From Chryseobacterium arthrosphaerae (lineage in GTDB: Bacteria; Bacteroidota; Bacteroidia; Flavobacteriales; Weeksellaceae), in the NCBI RefSeq assembly GCF_001684965.1, contig NZ_MAYG01000001.1:2790001-2854000 (forward strand): DNA of 64,000 nt, written 5' to 3'. The notes below the pieces were generated by a model that worked only from the letters and a program-made list of their open reading frames with translations, was not told the origin of the DNA and searched no databases. Positions 46,408-55,558 of this stretch are shown here, piece after piece. The position numbers and the translations under genes were made by a program. Positions within the stretch are counted from its first letter, which is position 1. Every line of letters begins with the position of its first letter.

Positions 46408-47775
46408 ATGAAAGTCAGAACAAGGCTTACTTTACTCTTTACTTCTGTCACAGCAATGCTGATGGTATGTTACGGTATTGCCGTCTATTATTCTTCTGCC
46501 GAAGCACGGGAAAATTCATTTTATGCCCAGCTCAGCAATGAAGCGGTAGCCAAAGCCAATCTTTTTTTCCAGAGCACGCTGAGTGAAAAAGAAATGCACC
46601 GCCTGTACAAAAACAATACAAAAACCCTCAACGAAGTTCAGGTTGCTATTTATGATCCGGGATTCAACCTCATCTATCACGATGATTCAAAGGTGGATTA
46701 TGTAAAAGAAGATGCAGAAATGCTTTCCGGTATTTTGAAAAAGAAAGAGATCAGTTTTTTGCTGGATGACCTTCAGGCCATCGGAATGGTTTATCCCCAC
46801 AACGGAAAAGAATATATCGTAACAGCCGCAGGCTATGACCAATACGGATACCGCTCGATCAGCCATCTGCTGACTATCAGCATCATTGCTTTCATCAGTA
46901 TTCTGATCCTGACCTATCTTGTGGGAATTTTTCTTTCTAAAAAAGCATTAAGCCCCCTGAGTGAAATGGTAAATCAGATCAGGAAAATTACGGCAGGAAA
47001 ATTACAGCTCCGATTAAAAACAACCAAAGAAAAAGATGAACTGAATGAACTTGCCCAAAGTTTCAACGGTATGCTGGAAAGACTGGAAAATTCTTTTGAT
47101 TCCCAAAAACACTTTGTCTCCAACATTTCCCATGAACTTCGTACCCCGCTGTCTGCGATCATTACAGAACTTGAACTGGCTTCAGAAAAGGAGCTTAGTC
47201 AGGATCAATATCAGCAGACCATCAGCAATGCACTGGATGATGCCCGTAATATGGCAAAACTTTCCAACAGCCTGATGGACCTCGCCAAGGCAAGCTATGA
47301 CCCTAATGAAATCAGCTTTTATGACGTAAGGCTTGACGAAGTTCTCCTGGAATCTTACGCAAAGATTACAAAAGAAAATCCGGGATATAAAGTCAGCCTG
47401 AATATTGAAAATTCTGTTGATGAAGATCTGCTGGTTATTCAGGGAAATGAATACCTGCTGAAGGTGGCCTTTAATAATCTCATTGACAATGCCTGTAAAT
47501 ATTCACCGGAACATGTGTGCTCCATCGATGTTGAAGCAGTTATGGGAAAACTCCATATCCGCTTTACCAATACAGGTATTATGATATCACATGAAGACTT
47601 ACAGCATATTTTTGAACCGTTTTACCGAAGTGAAACCTCCAAAAAAGAAAAAGGATACGGAATAGGGCTTTTCCTTACAGAAAAAATTATTCACCTTCAT
47701 CATGCAGCCATCAAAGTAAGCTCTGAAAATAATAAAACCGTTTTTACCGTGATATTTGATCCTGAAAAGGCTTGA
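46408..47775 (+). CDS. HAMP sensor histidine kinase
   Basis: A 455-residue kinase with two membrane helices (about 7-28 and 152-176) around a periplasmic domain of some 120 residues, then a HAMP region (177-230), the phosphoacceptor His242 in SNISHELRTPLS, and a HATPase domain with NLIDNACKYS and GYGIGLFL. It is the partner of the OmpR-type regulator just upstream. The metal-efflux operon at 49293 lies 1.5 kb away with one minus-strand gene between, so it may be a target, but the sequence does not show it. Confidence 0.94.
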   Translation: MKVRTRLTLLFTSVTAMLMVCYGIAVYYSSAEARENSFYAQLSNEAVAKANLFFQSTLSEKEMHRLYKNNTKTLNEVQVAIYDPGFNLIYHDDSKVDYVKEDAEMLSGILKKKEISFLLDDLQAIGMVYPHNGKEYIVTAAGYDQYGYRSISHLLTISIIAFISILILTYLVGIFLSKKALSPLSEMVNQIRKITAGKLQLRLKTTKEKDELNELAQSFNGMLERLENSFDSQKHFVSNISHELRTPLSAIITELELASEKELSQDQYQQTISNALDDARNMAKLSNSLMDLAKASYDPNEISFYDVRLDEVLLESYAKITKENPGYKVSLNIENSVDEDLLVIQGNEYLLKVAFNNLIDNACKYSPEHVCSIDVEAVMGKLHIRFTNTGIMISHEDLQHIFEPFYRSETSKKEKGYGIGLFLTEKIIHLHHAAIKVSSENNKTVFTVIFDPEKA

Positions 47776-47888
47776 GCTTTTTGAACTATATTTTTTAAAC
47801 CCTTAAGGAACATTAACGCAAATGCGATAACAATCAATTAATTTTCAATGATTTAATATCGATTTAAAATCAAAAGCCATGTTTTAAG

Positions 47889-47910
47889 AGGAAGCAGGAA
47901 GTTATGAAAC
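47889..47910. repeat. GGAAGCAGGAAG-type dispersed repeat
   Basis: GAGGAAGCAGGAAGTTATGAAA resembles the reverse complement of the stretch at 56182-56221 (GGAAGCCGGGAGCAGGAAGC then CATGAAACC). It sits in the 263-base gap after the kinase gene, which holds no other feature I recognise. Confidence 0.4.
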
Positions 47911-47985
47911 CCATAAAGAATTATAAGGCTCAGTATCTAATGATTGTTTTACAATGATCATAATACTAAAGTAGCTCAAGCTTTT

Positions 47986-48003
47986 TTCTTCCAGCTTCCA
48001 GCC
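47986..48003. repeat. CTTCCAGCTTCCAGC dispersed repeat
   Basis: TCTTCCAGCTTCCAGCCT is the same type of element in reverse orientation, just downstream of the rhtA-like stop codon. Confidence 0.4.
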
Positions 48004-48038
48004 TATTGCTATAACCCCAATTCAATTTATCAATAGTT

Positions 48039-48890
48039 TTAATCTCCTGAAACTTTGCTGAAAACAGTTGTTCCAATGCTGGCCGCTATCACACACGCAA
48101 TCGAAATCCATTGTAAGAAAGTAAGTTCTTCAGCAAGAAATACCAGCCCGGAAAGAGCTGCAAATGCAGGTTCAAGGCTCATCAGGATACTGAAAGTCTT
48201 TGCAGGAAGCCTTTTCAGTGCCATAATTTCCAGAGAAAACGGCAAAGCACTCGATAGAATGGCTACCCCCAGACCTTTCACGAAAATAGCCGGAGTAAGA
48301 TTAAATACCGCTCCATCCCATATGGTAAAGGGTATAATGACCAAACTTGCAAACAGCATTCCTGTAGTAACAGCATCTTTCCCATCCATTATTTTAGAAA
48401 CTTTTCCGCCCATGACAATATATACTGCCCAGAACACGCCAGCCAGAAATGCCAGCCCTAATCCCACCAGATCTATGTGATCACTTTTCCAGGGTACAAT
48501 AAGCAAAATCCCGACACAGGCCAACAGCGCCCACACAACATCCAACAATTTACGGGATAAAGCCAATGCCAGGAATAGAGGTCCTGCGAATTCTACAGTA
48601 ACCGCCAATCCCAAAGGAATACGCTGAATCGCCATATAAAAGATAAGATTCATGGCAGCCAGACCAATACCGTACATTGCACAATACTTCCATTTCTGTT
48701 TCGTAAACGTTAAAAATTTCGGACGGTTGATGATCGTAAGTAAAATGGCAGAGAGTACAATTCTTAAGGTCACGGTACCAATAGCTCCGATAGCCGGAAA
48801 AAGCTGTTTGGCGATCGAAGCTCCCCCCTGTACACAGATAATAGCCAGCAGCGTTGCAGGTATCGCTATATTGATATTTGATTTTTTCAT
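48039..48890 (-). CDS. rhtA: RhtA-like EamA/DMT-family exporter
   Basis: A 283-residue inner-membrane protein with about ten helices and two EamA repeats. GASIAKQLFPAIGAIGTVTL near the N-terminus and YMAIQRIPLGLAVTVEFAGP fit RhtA, the threonine and homoserine exporter, better than other DMT proteins. ILMSLEPAFAALSGLVFLAE is the matching block of the second repeat. The substrate is taken from the family. Single-gene unit between the two-component system and the metal-efflux operon. Confidence 0.85.
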   Translation of the reverse strand: MKKSNINIAIPATLLAIICVQGGASIAKQLFPAIGAIGTVTLRIVLSAILLTIINRPKFLTFTKQKWKYCAMYGIGLAAMNLIFYMAIQRIPLGLAVTVEFAGPLFLALALSRKLLDVVWALLACVGILLIVPWKSDHIDLVGLGLAFLAGVFWAVYIVMGGKVSKIMDGKDAVTTGMLFASLVIIPFTIWDGAVFNLTPAIFVKGLGVAILSSALPFSLEIMALKRLPAKTFSILMSLEPAFAALSGLVFLAEELTFLQWISIACVIAASIGTTVFSKVSGD

Positions 48891-49167
48891 TGGTAAAATA
48901 TATAATTCAAAAAGGGTTTGGAGGGAAATTTCCGGGTTTAAACAAGCTCTTATTTATATGACAGACTGTGAAATTCATCATACAAAAAAACAGCCTCCAA
49001 ATGTATTGAAATTTTATCTCTTACCATGGGTACAGTTTACACATATTAATTGGATATAATAAATAATTATTCCTTGCGGAATCATCTAAAAAACAAAGGA
49101 ATTTTCTCTAATGATTTTCTAATAACATTCTAAAGCTTTTCTAACGGTAAAAAAAAGCCTTCATTTC
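48891..49167. other. Intergenic stretch upstream of the metal-efflux operon
   Basis: AT-rich DNA between the divergent rhtA-like gene and the operon promoter. I see no open frame, repeat or fold of note in this part. Confidence 0.55.
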
Positions 49168-49175
49168 TACTTTTG
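49168..49175 (+). promoter_or_regulatory. -7 box of the metal-efflux operon
   Basis: TACTTTTG, an exact TAnnTTTG match. It implies a leader of about 110 nt before the mgtC-like start, unusually long for this window, containing the small frame at 49196 and the hairpin at 49231. Confidence 0.5.
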
Positions 49176-49195
49176 CACAGTAAAAAATAAAGCAT

Positions 49196-49231
49196 ATGGA
49201 CTCAGATCCTTACAGTAATTATCAATCTTAA
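49196..49231 (+). CDS. Putative leader peptide of the metal-efflux operon
   Basis: ATG to TAA encodes MDSDPYSNYQS, about 15 bases after the predicted transcript start. The stop codon touches the first base of the hairpin at 49231-49274, as in leader-peptide control systems. The peptide has Asp, Pro, Tyr and Ser but no clear run of one amino acid. Short frames of this size can arise by chance; the position is the main support. Confidence 0.4.
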   Translation: MDSDPYSNYQS

Positions 49232-49292
49232 AAGCTTTCGTTGTACAACTTTTCCCGTACAGCTGAAAAGCTTTGTAAAAACAGGAAAAGTT
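49231..49292 (+). promoter_or_regulatory. Structured leader with possible start-site occlusion
   Basis: AAAGCTTT (49231-49238) pairs with AAAGCTTT (49267-49274) and TGTAC (49242-49246) with GTACA (49257-49261), leaving loop 49247-49256. The loop sequence AACTTTTCC is a perfect nine-base complement of GGAAAAGTT at 49284-49292, directly before the mgtC-like ATG. The fold could hide or expose the ribosome binding region, as a pseudoknot or as two exclusive forms. No terminator T run follows the hairpin. Confidence 0.5.
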
Positions 49293-49775
49293 ATGAATAC
49301 ATTTGAATTTACCCTCCGTTTACTCACAGCCTTCTGCTTAGGTGCAGGGATAGGCTTTGAAAGACAATGGCGCAAAAAAAATGCAGGACTGCGTACCAAT
49401 ACCCTCGTTTGTATCGGTTCCGCAGCTTTCGTTTTGATTGCTATTAAAATTGGTGGTGATGCTGCCGGGAGAATTACATCTTATATCGTCAGTGGCATCG
49501 GATTTCTGGGTGGCGGCGTGATTATGAAAGACGGCTTAACCGTCCGTGGACTGAATACAGCTGCTACTTTATGGTGTTCTGCTGCTATAGGTGCTTTGTG
49601 TGCATTAGGGTACTCTATGGAAGCTCTCATTACCGTCTTATTTATCATTTCCACCAATATATTTCTCAGACCTTCTTTATCTGCTCAAAAAAATGCCCGG
49701 AACCAAAAACTGGTCACCGTGAAGAAAAAGAACAATACAAAAACAAAAATCAGCAACAGCACTCAATTTTATTAA
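49293..49775 (+). CDS. MgtC/SapB-family membrane protein
   Basis: A 160-residue membrane protein with about four to five helices. GAGIGFERQWRKKNAGLRTN, VSGIGFLGGGVIMKDGLTVR and GLNTAATLWCSAAIGALCAL are the conserved MgtC/SapB blocks. The C-terminal ACT-like domain of Salmonella MgtC is absent; instead there is a Lys/Asn-rich tail. MgtC proteins are linked to magnesium limitation and acid or phosphate balance. Here the gene leads a heavy-metal efflux operon, four bases from the adaptor gene, an uncommon partnership. The leader carries a small frame and a hairpin. Confidence 0.9.
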   Translation: MNTFEFTLRLLTAFCLGAGIGFERQWRKKNAGLRTNTLVCIGSAAFVLIAIKIGGDAAGRITSYIVSGIGFLGGGVIMKDGLTVRGLNTAATLWCSAAIGALCALGYSMEALITVLFIISTNIFLRPSLSAQKNARNQKLVTVKKKNNTKTKISNSTQFY

Positions 49776-49779
49776 GATC

Positions 49780-50880
49780 ATGAAAAAAATAATCTTAAGC
49801 ATTATCATTCTCTTTACAACAGCCTGTAAAGATGATTCGTCAAAAAAAGATCATGCAGAGGAACTCACCCTCAAAAACGGACAGGTGATCATTCCGGAAA
49901 AACATCCTGCCTTCCAAAAAATCAAAACTGAAACGGTTGCTGAGCAGGAACACAGTGATGGTATTGTTTCTGCTGGTACGATTCAGGCGATCCCTAATCA
50001 TTATGCTGAAATTGCCAGCCCTTTTTCAGGAAGAATTACCAGATCCTTTATACAGCTTGGGCAGAATGTTTCAGCCGGCAGTCCTCTTTTTGAAATTCTG
50101 TCTTCCGATTACTTTTCGGTCCAGAAAGATTACACAGATGCATTGAATGATGTACAGCTTGCAGAGAAAAATTACAGACGCCAGCAGGATCTGGTAAAGC
50201 ACGGTGTAGGAATTCAGAAAGAACTGGACGAATCAGAAACGGATTTTAAAAATAAAAAAACATCATTGTCCAATGCTGCATCAGCCTTAAAAGTATACAA
50301 CAGTAAAGGAGGAGGCATAGGAAGTCCGCTTATTGTAAGAGCACCGATCAGCGGGGAGATCATTTCCAATACCATTGTAAACGGTCAATACCTGAGAAAT
50401 GATGCTGATCCGGTGATCATCATTGCAGAACTGTCCAAAGTATGGATCTCCGGGGATGTGAAAGAAAAAGACATCCGTTTTGTCAATACCGGTGATCACG
50501 TATCGGTAAAAGTAAGTGCATATCCGGACCGGAATATTACCGGAAAAGTATATCACATCAATGAAATTGTGGATGAGAACACCCGAAGTATAAAAGTCCT
50601 TATCGAATGTGATAATCCGGACAGAAGATTAAAGCCCGGAATGTATGCTACCGTCAGTTTTTCTACCCTTCCGGAGAAAGCCATCATGATCCCGGTCACT
50701 GCTCTGATGCAGAATGACAGTTCACAGTATGTATGGGTAAAAACAGGAAAAAATCAATTTGTCAGACGCCCGGTTACCACAGGAGAAACAGATCAGAAAA
50801 CAACAAGGGTACTTTCCGGATTAAAAGCCGGGGAAACCATTATGACCGAAGGCGGAATTTATATGCTGGATGCAAAATAA
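49780..50880 (+). CDS. Periplasmic adaptor of a metal RND pump (CzcB/CusB-like)
   Basis: A 366-residue lipoprotein (lipobox FTTAC, Cys16). EIASPFSGRITRSFIQLGQN is the lipoyl half, followed by an alpha hairpin (about 105-165), a second lipoyl strand set (SPLIVRAPISGEIISNTIVN) and a beta-barrel domain (VWISGDVKEKDIRFVNTGDH). It bridges the inner-membrane pump and the outer-membrane channel. No Met-rich or His-rich N-terminal metal site is seen, so metal choice is not clear. Second gene of the operon. Confidence 0.92.
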   Translation: MKKIILSIIILFTTACKDDSSKKDHAEELTLKNGQVIIPEKHPAFQKIKTETVAEQEHSDGIVSAGTIQAIPNHYAEIASPFSGRITRSFIQLGQNVSAGSPLFEILSSDYFSVQKDYTDALNDVQLAEKNYRRQQDLVKHGVGIQKELDESETDFKNKKTSLSNAASALKVYNSKGGGIGSPLIVRAPISGEIISNTIVNGQYLRNDADPVIIIAELSKVWISGDVKEKDIRFVNTGDHVSVKVSAYPDRNITGKVYHINEIVDENTRSIKVLIECDNPDRRLKPGMYATVSFSTLPEKAIMIPVTALMQNDSSQYVWVKTGKNQFVRRPVTTGETDQKTTRVLSGLKAGETIMTEGGIYMLDAK

Positions 50881-50906
50881 TGTAACTCTTTACCTCAAGA
50901 AAAATT

Positions 50907-53900
50907 ATGAAACAATTACTTACACTCTCTATACAGAAGAGATGGCTGATGCTCGCACTCTTCCTTTTACTGGGATTCTTCGGATATTATTCCTGGACCA
51001 GACTATCAGTAGAAGCCTATCCCGATATTGCCGATGTCACATCACAGGTAGTGACACAGGTTCCGGGACTGGCAGCTGAAGAAGTAGAACAACAGATCAC
51101 AATTCCCCTGGAACGTTCACTGAACGGGCTTCCCGGAATGCATGTGATGCGGAGCAAAAGTACTTTCGGGCTCTCCATGATCACTATAGTCTTTGATGAC
51201 GGAATTGACGATTACTGGGCCAGACAGCGCATTCAGGAAAGATTATCTGATGTCACCCTGCCCTATGGTGCACAGCCGGGGCTTGATCCCCTCACCTCTC
51301 CTATCGGCGAAGTATACCGGTACATTATTGAAAGCAATACCCACAGCCTGCGGGAGCTCACGGATTTACAGAAATTCGTTATTATTCCCCGGATCAAACA
51401 GGTTTCAGGGATCGCAGATGTTACCAACTTCGGAGGTATTACCACTCAGTTCCAGGTGGAGCTTGATCCTCACAAGCTGGAGCAATATGGACTTTCTTTA
51501 TCTGAAGTGACCGAAACCATTTCCAAAAATAATGTCAGCGCAGGAGGAAGTATGCTCCCACGGGGAAATTTAGCTTATGTTATTCGTGGAATCGGATTGG
51601 TAAAAGATCTGGATGACCTTGGAAAAATTGTAGTAAAAACCGAACATGGGGTTCCTGTTTTCCTGAATGATGTAGGAACATTAAAATACGGAAACCTTGA
51701 AAGAAAAGGAATCCTGGGATATACTGACAGAAAGCGTAATTACGCTGAAAGTGTAGAAGGAATCGTGCTTCTGCTCCGGGGACAAAATCCTTCGCAGGTA
51801 TTGGAAGGCGTTCATGCAGCCGTTGATGAGTTGAATAATGAAATTCTTCCTCCGGGAGTAAAAATCCATCCTTTCCTGGACAGAACTGATCTTGTAAAAA
51901 CAACACTGACCACGGTTTCCCATACGCTTACCGAAGGTATTGTACTTGTAATTATTGTACTGATCGTATTTCTCGGCAGCTGGCGGGGTGCATTACTGGT
52001 AGCGGTAACGATTCCGCTTTCTTTACTCTTTGCCTTTATCTTAATGCATATTACCAATATACCCGCCAATCTTCTGTCGCTTGGAGCCATTGATTTCGGA
52101 ATTATTGTGGATGGAGCCATTGTAATGCTGGAAACCATTCTGAAAAAAAGAGAAGAAGATCAGGAAGAGACATTGGAGGAAAAAACCATTACCCAAAGGG
52201 TGATTGAAGTAGCCAAACCGATTTTCTTTTCCACCATTATCATTATTACCGCTTATCTTCCCTTATTTGCTTTTGAAAGAGTGGAAAAAAAATTATTTAC
52301 TCCTATGGCGTTTACAGTAGGTTATGCTTTATTAGGGGCATTGGCTGTCGCATTACTTCTGATTCCGGGGCTGGCCTATGTGATTTACCGCAAACCACAG
52401 AAAATTTATCACAATAAATGGCTTGAAAAGATCAGCTATGCCTACGGAAGAAGAATTGATAAAATCATGCAGGCCCCTAAAAAAGTGATATTGCCTGTAA
52501 GCATTGTTCTGTTGTCCGCCGGAATCCTGTCCTATACCGTAGGAAAAGACTTTCTTCCGGAGCTGGACGAAGGTTCCATCTGGCTTCAGGTACAGCTTCC
52601 GCCTGGAATTTCACTGGCCAAAGCAAAAGAAATGAGTGATACGCTGCGGGCCAGAACGTTAAAACATTCCGAAGTTACTTATATGATGGTACAGGCAGGC
52701 CGTAATGATGATGGTACAGACCCATGGACGGCTTCTCACTTTGAAGTTTCCGTAGGAATAAAACCCTACAGTGAATGGCCTTCCGGAAAGACAAAGGCAG
52801 ACCTCATCAGAGAACTGGCAGCTGATTATAAGGAAATGCCGGGATTCACCGTTGGATTTTCACAGCCGATGATTGATGGGGTAATGGACAAAATCTCCGG
52901 TGCCCACAGTGAACTGGTGGTAAAAGTATATGGTGAAGATTTTAAAGAGACCAGAAGAATTGCTGAAAATATTTTATCCACATTAAATAAGATTCCGGGA
53001 TCAGCAGATCTTGCCATTGATCAGGAACCGCCATTACCCCAACTGCAGATCATTGCCAACAGGGACAAAATTGCACAGTACGGACTGAATGTTGCAGATG
53101 TTGCAGACCTTATTGAAGTTGCTTTAGGCGGAAAGGCTATTTCCCAGATATTTATAGGTAATAAAGTCTATGATATTTCCTGCCGGTACACCGAAGACAG
53201 CCGGAATACTCCCGATAAAATCGGAAACCTGATGCTGACTTCAGCTACCGGAGCTAAAATTCCTTTATCCCAGGTGGCAGAAGTAAAATTAAGTACCGGA
53301 GAAAGTACCATTACCCGTGAAATGAATAAACGTCACCTTACCGTAAAGTTGAATTTAAGGGGTACCGATCTTTCTTCTTTCCTGAAAACAGCTCAGGATA
53401 AAATAGAAAAAGAAATCAGGTATGACCACGAAAAATACCAGATTAAATGGGGAGGTCAGTTTGAAAACCAAAACAGAGCTTATTCAAGGTTGGCATTTAT
53501 TGTTCCGCTGGCCCTGGCTGTTATGTTCCTGTTATTGTACGGAGCGTTCGGTAACTTCAGGCAGGCTTTGGTACTGATGTCTGTTGTACCACTGGCTTTG
53601 TTCGGAGGCATGCTGGCACTCAATACCCGTGGAATGTCCCTGAATGTATCTTCTGCCGTAGGTTTTATTGCCTTATTCGGAGTAGCCATCCAGAACGGGG
53701 TGATCATGATCTCCCATATCAATGATCTTCGCAGGAAAGGATATGACCTGAAGCCTGCCGTCATCAAAGGAGCACAGGATCGTTTCAGGCCGGTACTGAT
53801 GACTGCCACGGTTGCTGTCATCGGATTATTCCCGGCATCACTGGCTACAGGAATCGGTTCAGACGTACAGCGGCCTCTCGCAACGGTAATTGTTTACGGA

Positions 53901-54017
53901 CTGATGTTCTCTACTATTTTAACCCTTTTTGTGCTTCCGGCCATTTATTTCATGGCTGAGCGCAGCAACAAAAAACAAAATTCGGAATCAGATGAAGCAC
54001 CTACAGATCACATTTAA
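50907..54017 (+). CDS. Heavy-metal RND pump (CzcA/CusA family)
   Basis: A 1036-residue inner-membrane pump with twelve helices and two large periplasmic loops. LGAIDFGIIVDGAIVMLE in helix 4 is the heavy-metal RND signature with charged relay residues. VSAGGSMLPRGNLAYVIRGI and SQPMIDGVMDKISGAHSELV are periplasmic blocks closer to CzcA/CnrA than to copper-exporting CusA, so zinc, cobalt, cadmium or nickel are likelier substrates, which is inference. It lies between adaptor and channel genes, and its 3' end overlaps the channel gene by 26 bases. Confidence 0.94.
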   Translation: MKQLLTLSIQKRWLMLALFLLLGFFGYYSWTRLSVEAYPDIADVTSQVVTQVPGLAAEEVEQQITIPLERSLNGLPGMHVMRSKSTFGLSMITIVFDDGIDDYWARQRIQERLSDVTLPYGAQPGLDPLTSPIGEVYRYIIESNTHSLRELTDLQKFVIIPRIKQVSGIADVTNFGGITTQFQVELDPHKLEQYGLSLSEVTETISKNNVSAGGSMLPRGNLAYVIRGIGLVKDLDDLGKIVVKTEHGVPVFLNDVGTLKYGNLERKGILGYTDRKRNYAESVEGIVLLLRGQNPSQVLEGVHAAVDELNNEILPPGVKIHPFLDRTDLVKTTLTTVSHTLTEGIVLVIIVLIVFLGSWRGALLVAVTIPLSLLFAFILMHITNIPANLLSLGAIDFGIIVDGAIVMLETILKKREEDQEETLEEKTITQRVIEVAKPIFFSTIIIITAYLPLFAFERVEKKLFTPMAFTVGYALLGALAVALLLIPGLAYVIYRKPQKIYHNKWLEKISYAYGRRIDKIMQAPKKVILPVSIVLLSAGILSYTVGKDFLPELDEGSIWLQVQLPPGISLAKAKEMSDTLRARTLKHSEVTYMMVQAGRNDDGTDPWTASHFEVSVGIKPYSEWPSGKTKADLIRELAADYKEMPGFTVGFSQPMIDGVMDKISGAHSELVVKVYGEDFKETRRIAENILSTLNKIPGSADLAIDQEPPLPQLQIIANRDKIAQYGLNVADVADLIEVALGGKAISQIFIGNKVYDISCRYTEDSRNTPDKIGNLMLTSATGAKIPLSQVAEVKLSTGESTITREMNKRHLTVKLNLRGTDLSSFLKTAQDKIEKEIRYDHEKYQIKWGGQFENQNRAYSRLAFIVPLALAVMFLLLYGAFGNFRQALVLMSVVPLALFGGMLALNTRGMSLNVSSAVGFIALFGVAIQNGVIMISHINDLRRKGYDLKPAVIKGAQDRFRPVLMTATVAVIGLFPASLATGIGSDVQRPLATVIVYGLMFSTILTLFVLPAIYFMAERSNKKQNSESDEAPTDHI

Positions 54018-55275
54018 CGCCTGCTTTATTTTAATAGTTATGGTATTACCTGGCATGACAGGTACTCTAAAAGCGCAGGAAAAAGAACTTTTATCTTTTG
54101 AAGAATATCTGAGCCTTGTCGGAAATAAAAACCTCAGCTATGCTTCCCGGAAATATAATGTAAGTATAGCTGAAGCGGCCATCCAGACTGCAGGTATGTT
54201 TCCTGATCCGCAACTGGAAGTGGAAACCAGCAACAACGGAGTGAATAAAAATATGGGCTATGTCTACGGAACCTCCATTGGCTGGACGCTGGAACTGGGC
54301 GGAAAAAGGAAAGCCAGAATAAATCTTGCCAAAAATCAGTCGGAGCTCAGTAAAATACAGCTGCAGGATTTCTTCAGAAACCTTCGGGCAGATGCAAGTT
54401 TAGGATATATTGATGCTTTACGGTCCAAAGCTATGCTGGAAGTACAGCAGGATTCGTATCAAAACATTCTGCAGCTGGCAAAATCAGACAGCATCCGGTA
54501 CAGGCTGGGAACAATATCTCTGGTAACCTCAAAGCAGAGCAAATTAGAGGCTGCTTCTCTTCTGAACGAAGTATATCAGGCTGAAAGTGCCGAACAACAG
54601 TCTCTGACCAATTTGGCTGTATTTCTTAGCGATCACCGGTTTACCGGCAGAAATGTGGATGGGGACTTTAATGCTTTCAACAGAGATTTTAACATTGATG
54701 ACCTTATTCTGCAGGCGTTGAATGAGCGTGCAGATTTACTGGCAGCTAAACAAAACACACAGGTTGCCAAAAGCCAGATCAGTCTTGAAAAGGCCAACCG
54801 TGTGCTGGATTTAGGCATCAGTGCCGGAGCAGAGCACCACACCGAAGCCACGAATGAAATTGCTCCTTCCCCTACCGTAAATGCTGTAAAGTTAGGATTC
54901 AGTATTCCCCTTAAATTTTCAAACAGAAGAAATGCAGGGCTGAAAATCGCTGAAATGGCTCATTCACAGGCCGAAGTAGAATATCAGCAGATTGAACAGG
55001 GAATACAGGCTGAGGTCATGCAGGCTTATCAGCAATATTCAGCAACCCAGAAGCAGGTGAAGCAGTTTCACAATGGTATGCTCACAGAAGCTAAAAGCAT
55101 CCTGGAAGGAATTACTTACAGCTACAAACGGGGGGAAAGTTCCATTCTGGAAGTTCTGAGTGCCCAGAGAACCTACAACGGAATAAGAAAAGACTACTAT
55201 CAGGCACTTGCGGATAATGCGGCAGCCCTCATAGAGCTGGAGCGCAGGGTGGGAATCTGGGATATTCAGTTTTAG
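53992..55275 (+). CDS. TolC-family outer-membrane efflux protein (CzcC-like)
   Basis: A 427-residue outer-membrane channel with a signal peptide (MKHLQITFNACFILIVMVLP to KAQ). LLSFEEYLSLVGNKNLSYAS opens the TolC-like helical domain, and the two repeats of long helices contain AEAAIQTAGMFPDPQLEVET and GESSILEVLSAQRTYNGIRK. The frame is open from 53929, but the ATG at 53992 starts the signal peptide. Last gene of the operon. Confidence 0.9.
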   Translation: MKHLQITFNACFILIVMVLPGMTGTLKAQEKELLSFEEYLSLVGNKNLSYASRKYNVSIAEAAIQTAGMFPDPQLEVETSNNGVNKNMGYVYGTSIGWTLELGGKRKARINLAKNQSELSKIQLQDFFRNLRADASLGYIDALRSKAMLEVQQDSYQNILQLAKSDSIRYRLGTISLVTSKQSKLEAASLLNEVYQAESAEQQSLTNLAVFLSDHRFTGRNVDGDFNAFNRDFNIDDLILQALNERADLLAAKQNTQVAKSQISLEKANRVLDLGISAGAEHHTEATNEIAPSPTVNAVKLGFSIPLKFSNRRNAGLKIAEMAHSQAEVEYQQIEQGIQAEVMQAYQQYSATQKQVKQFHNGMLTEAKSILEGITYSYKRGESSILEVLSAQRTYNGIRKDYYQALADNAAALIELERRVGIWDIQF

Positions 55276-55425
55276 GAGGAAAGATGCAGACTGGAAGCTA
55301 TTTGAAGTCGGAAAATCACTGTATGTCAATAATCAAATCTAATTCAGATTATCGTTTTAATATAAAGCGAAAATCTCCCCCCTTCAAATGACGGGTTAAA
55401 CGTATTAAATGATGTGGTTATTATT

Positions 55426-55440
55426 TCATTTCCCGCAGAT
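55426..55440. repeat. Second copy of TCATTTCCCGCAGAT
   Basis: Exact 15-base match to 40461-40475, followed by AAAGCAGATTGTGCAGATG. It lies in the 283-base gap after the efflux operon, which otherwise holds only the terminator at 55524. Confidence 0.45.
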
Positions 55441-55523
55441 AAAGCAGATTGTGCAGATGTTTGTATATAAGAAAATTTAATGCGCTTAACCTGATCAACT
55501 CCAACTCACCTCCCTCATTCTAA

Positions 55524-55557
55524 AAAAGCCCTGAAATCATGTGACTTCAGGGCTTTT
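55524..55557 (-). terminator. Terminator of the DUF1801 gene, possibly used both ways
   Basis: Perfect 12-bp stem AAAAGCCCTGAA / TTCAGGGCTTTT with a ten-base loop. The minus-strand side has six T residues; the plus-strand side four, so it may also end the efflux operon. Confidence 0.85.
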
Positions 55558-55558
55558 G

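Noticed and set aside
48055..48480. 141-codon plus-strand frame opposite rhtA
   Set aside because: Shadow of a clear EamA transporter; the translation shows no domain or signal.
50907..54017. Naming the pump cusA (copper/silver)
   Set aside because: The periplasmic segment looks closer to CzcA-type proteins and the Met triad of CusA is not evident; the metal is left open.
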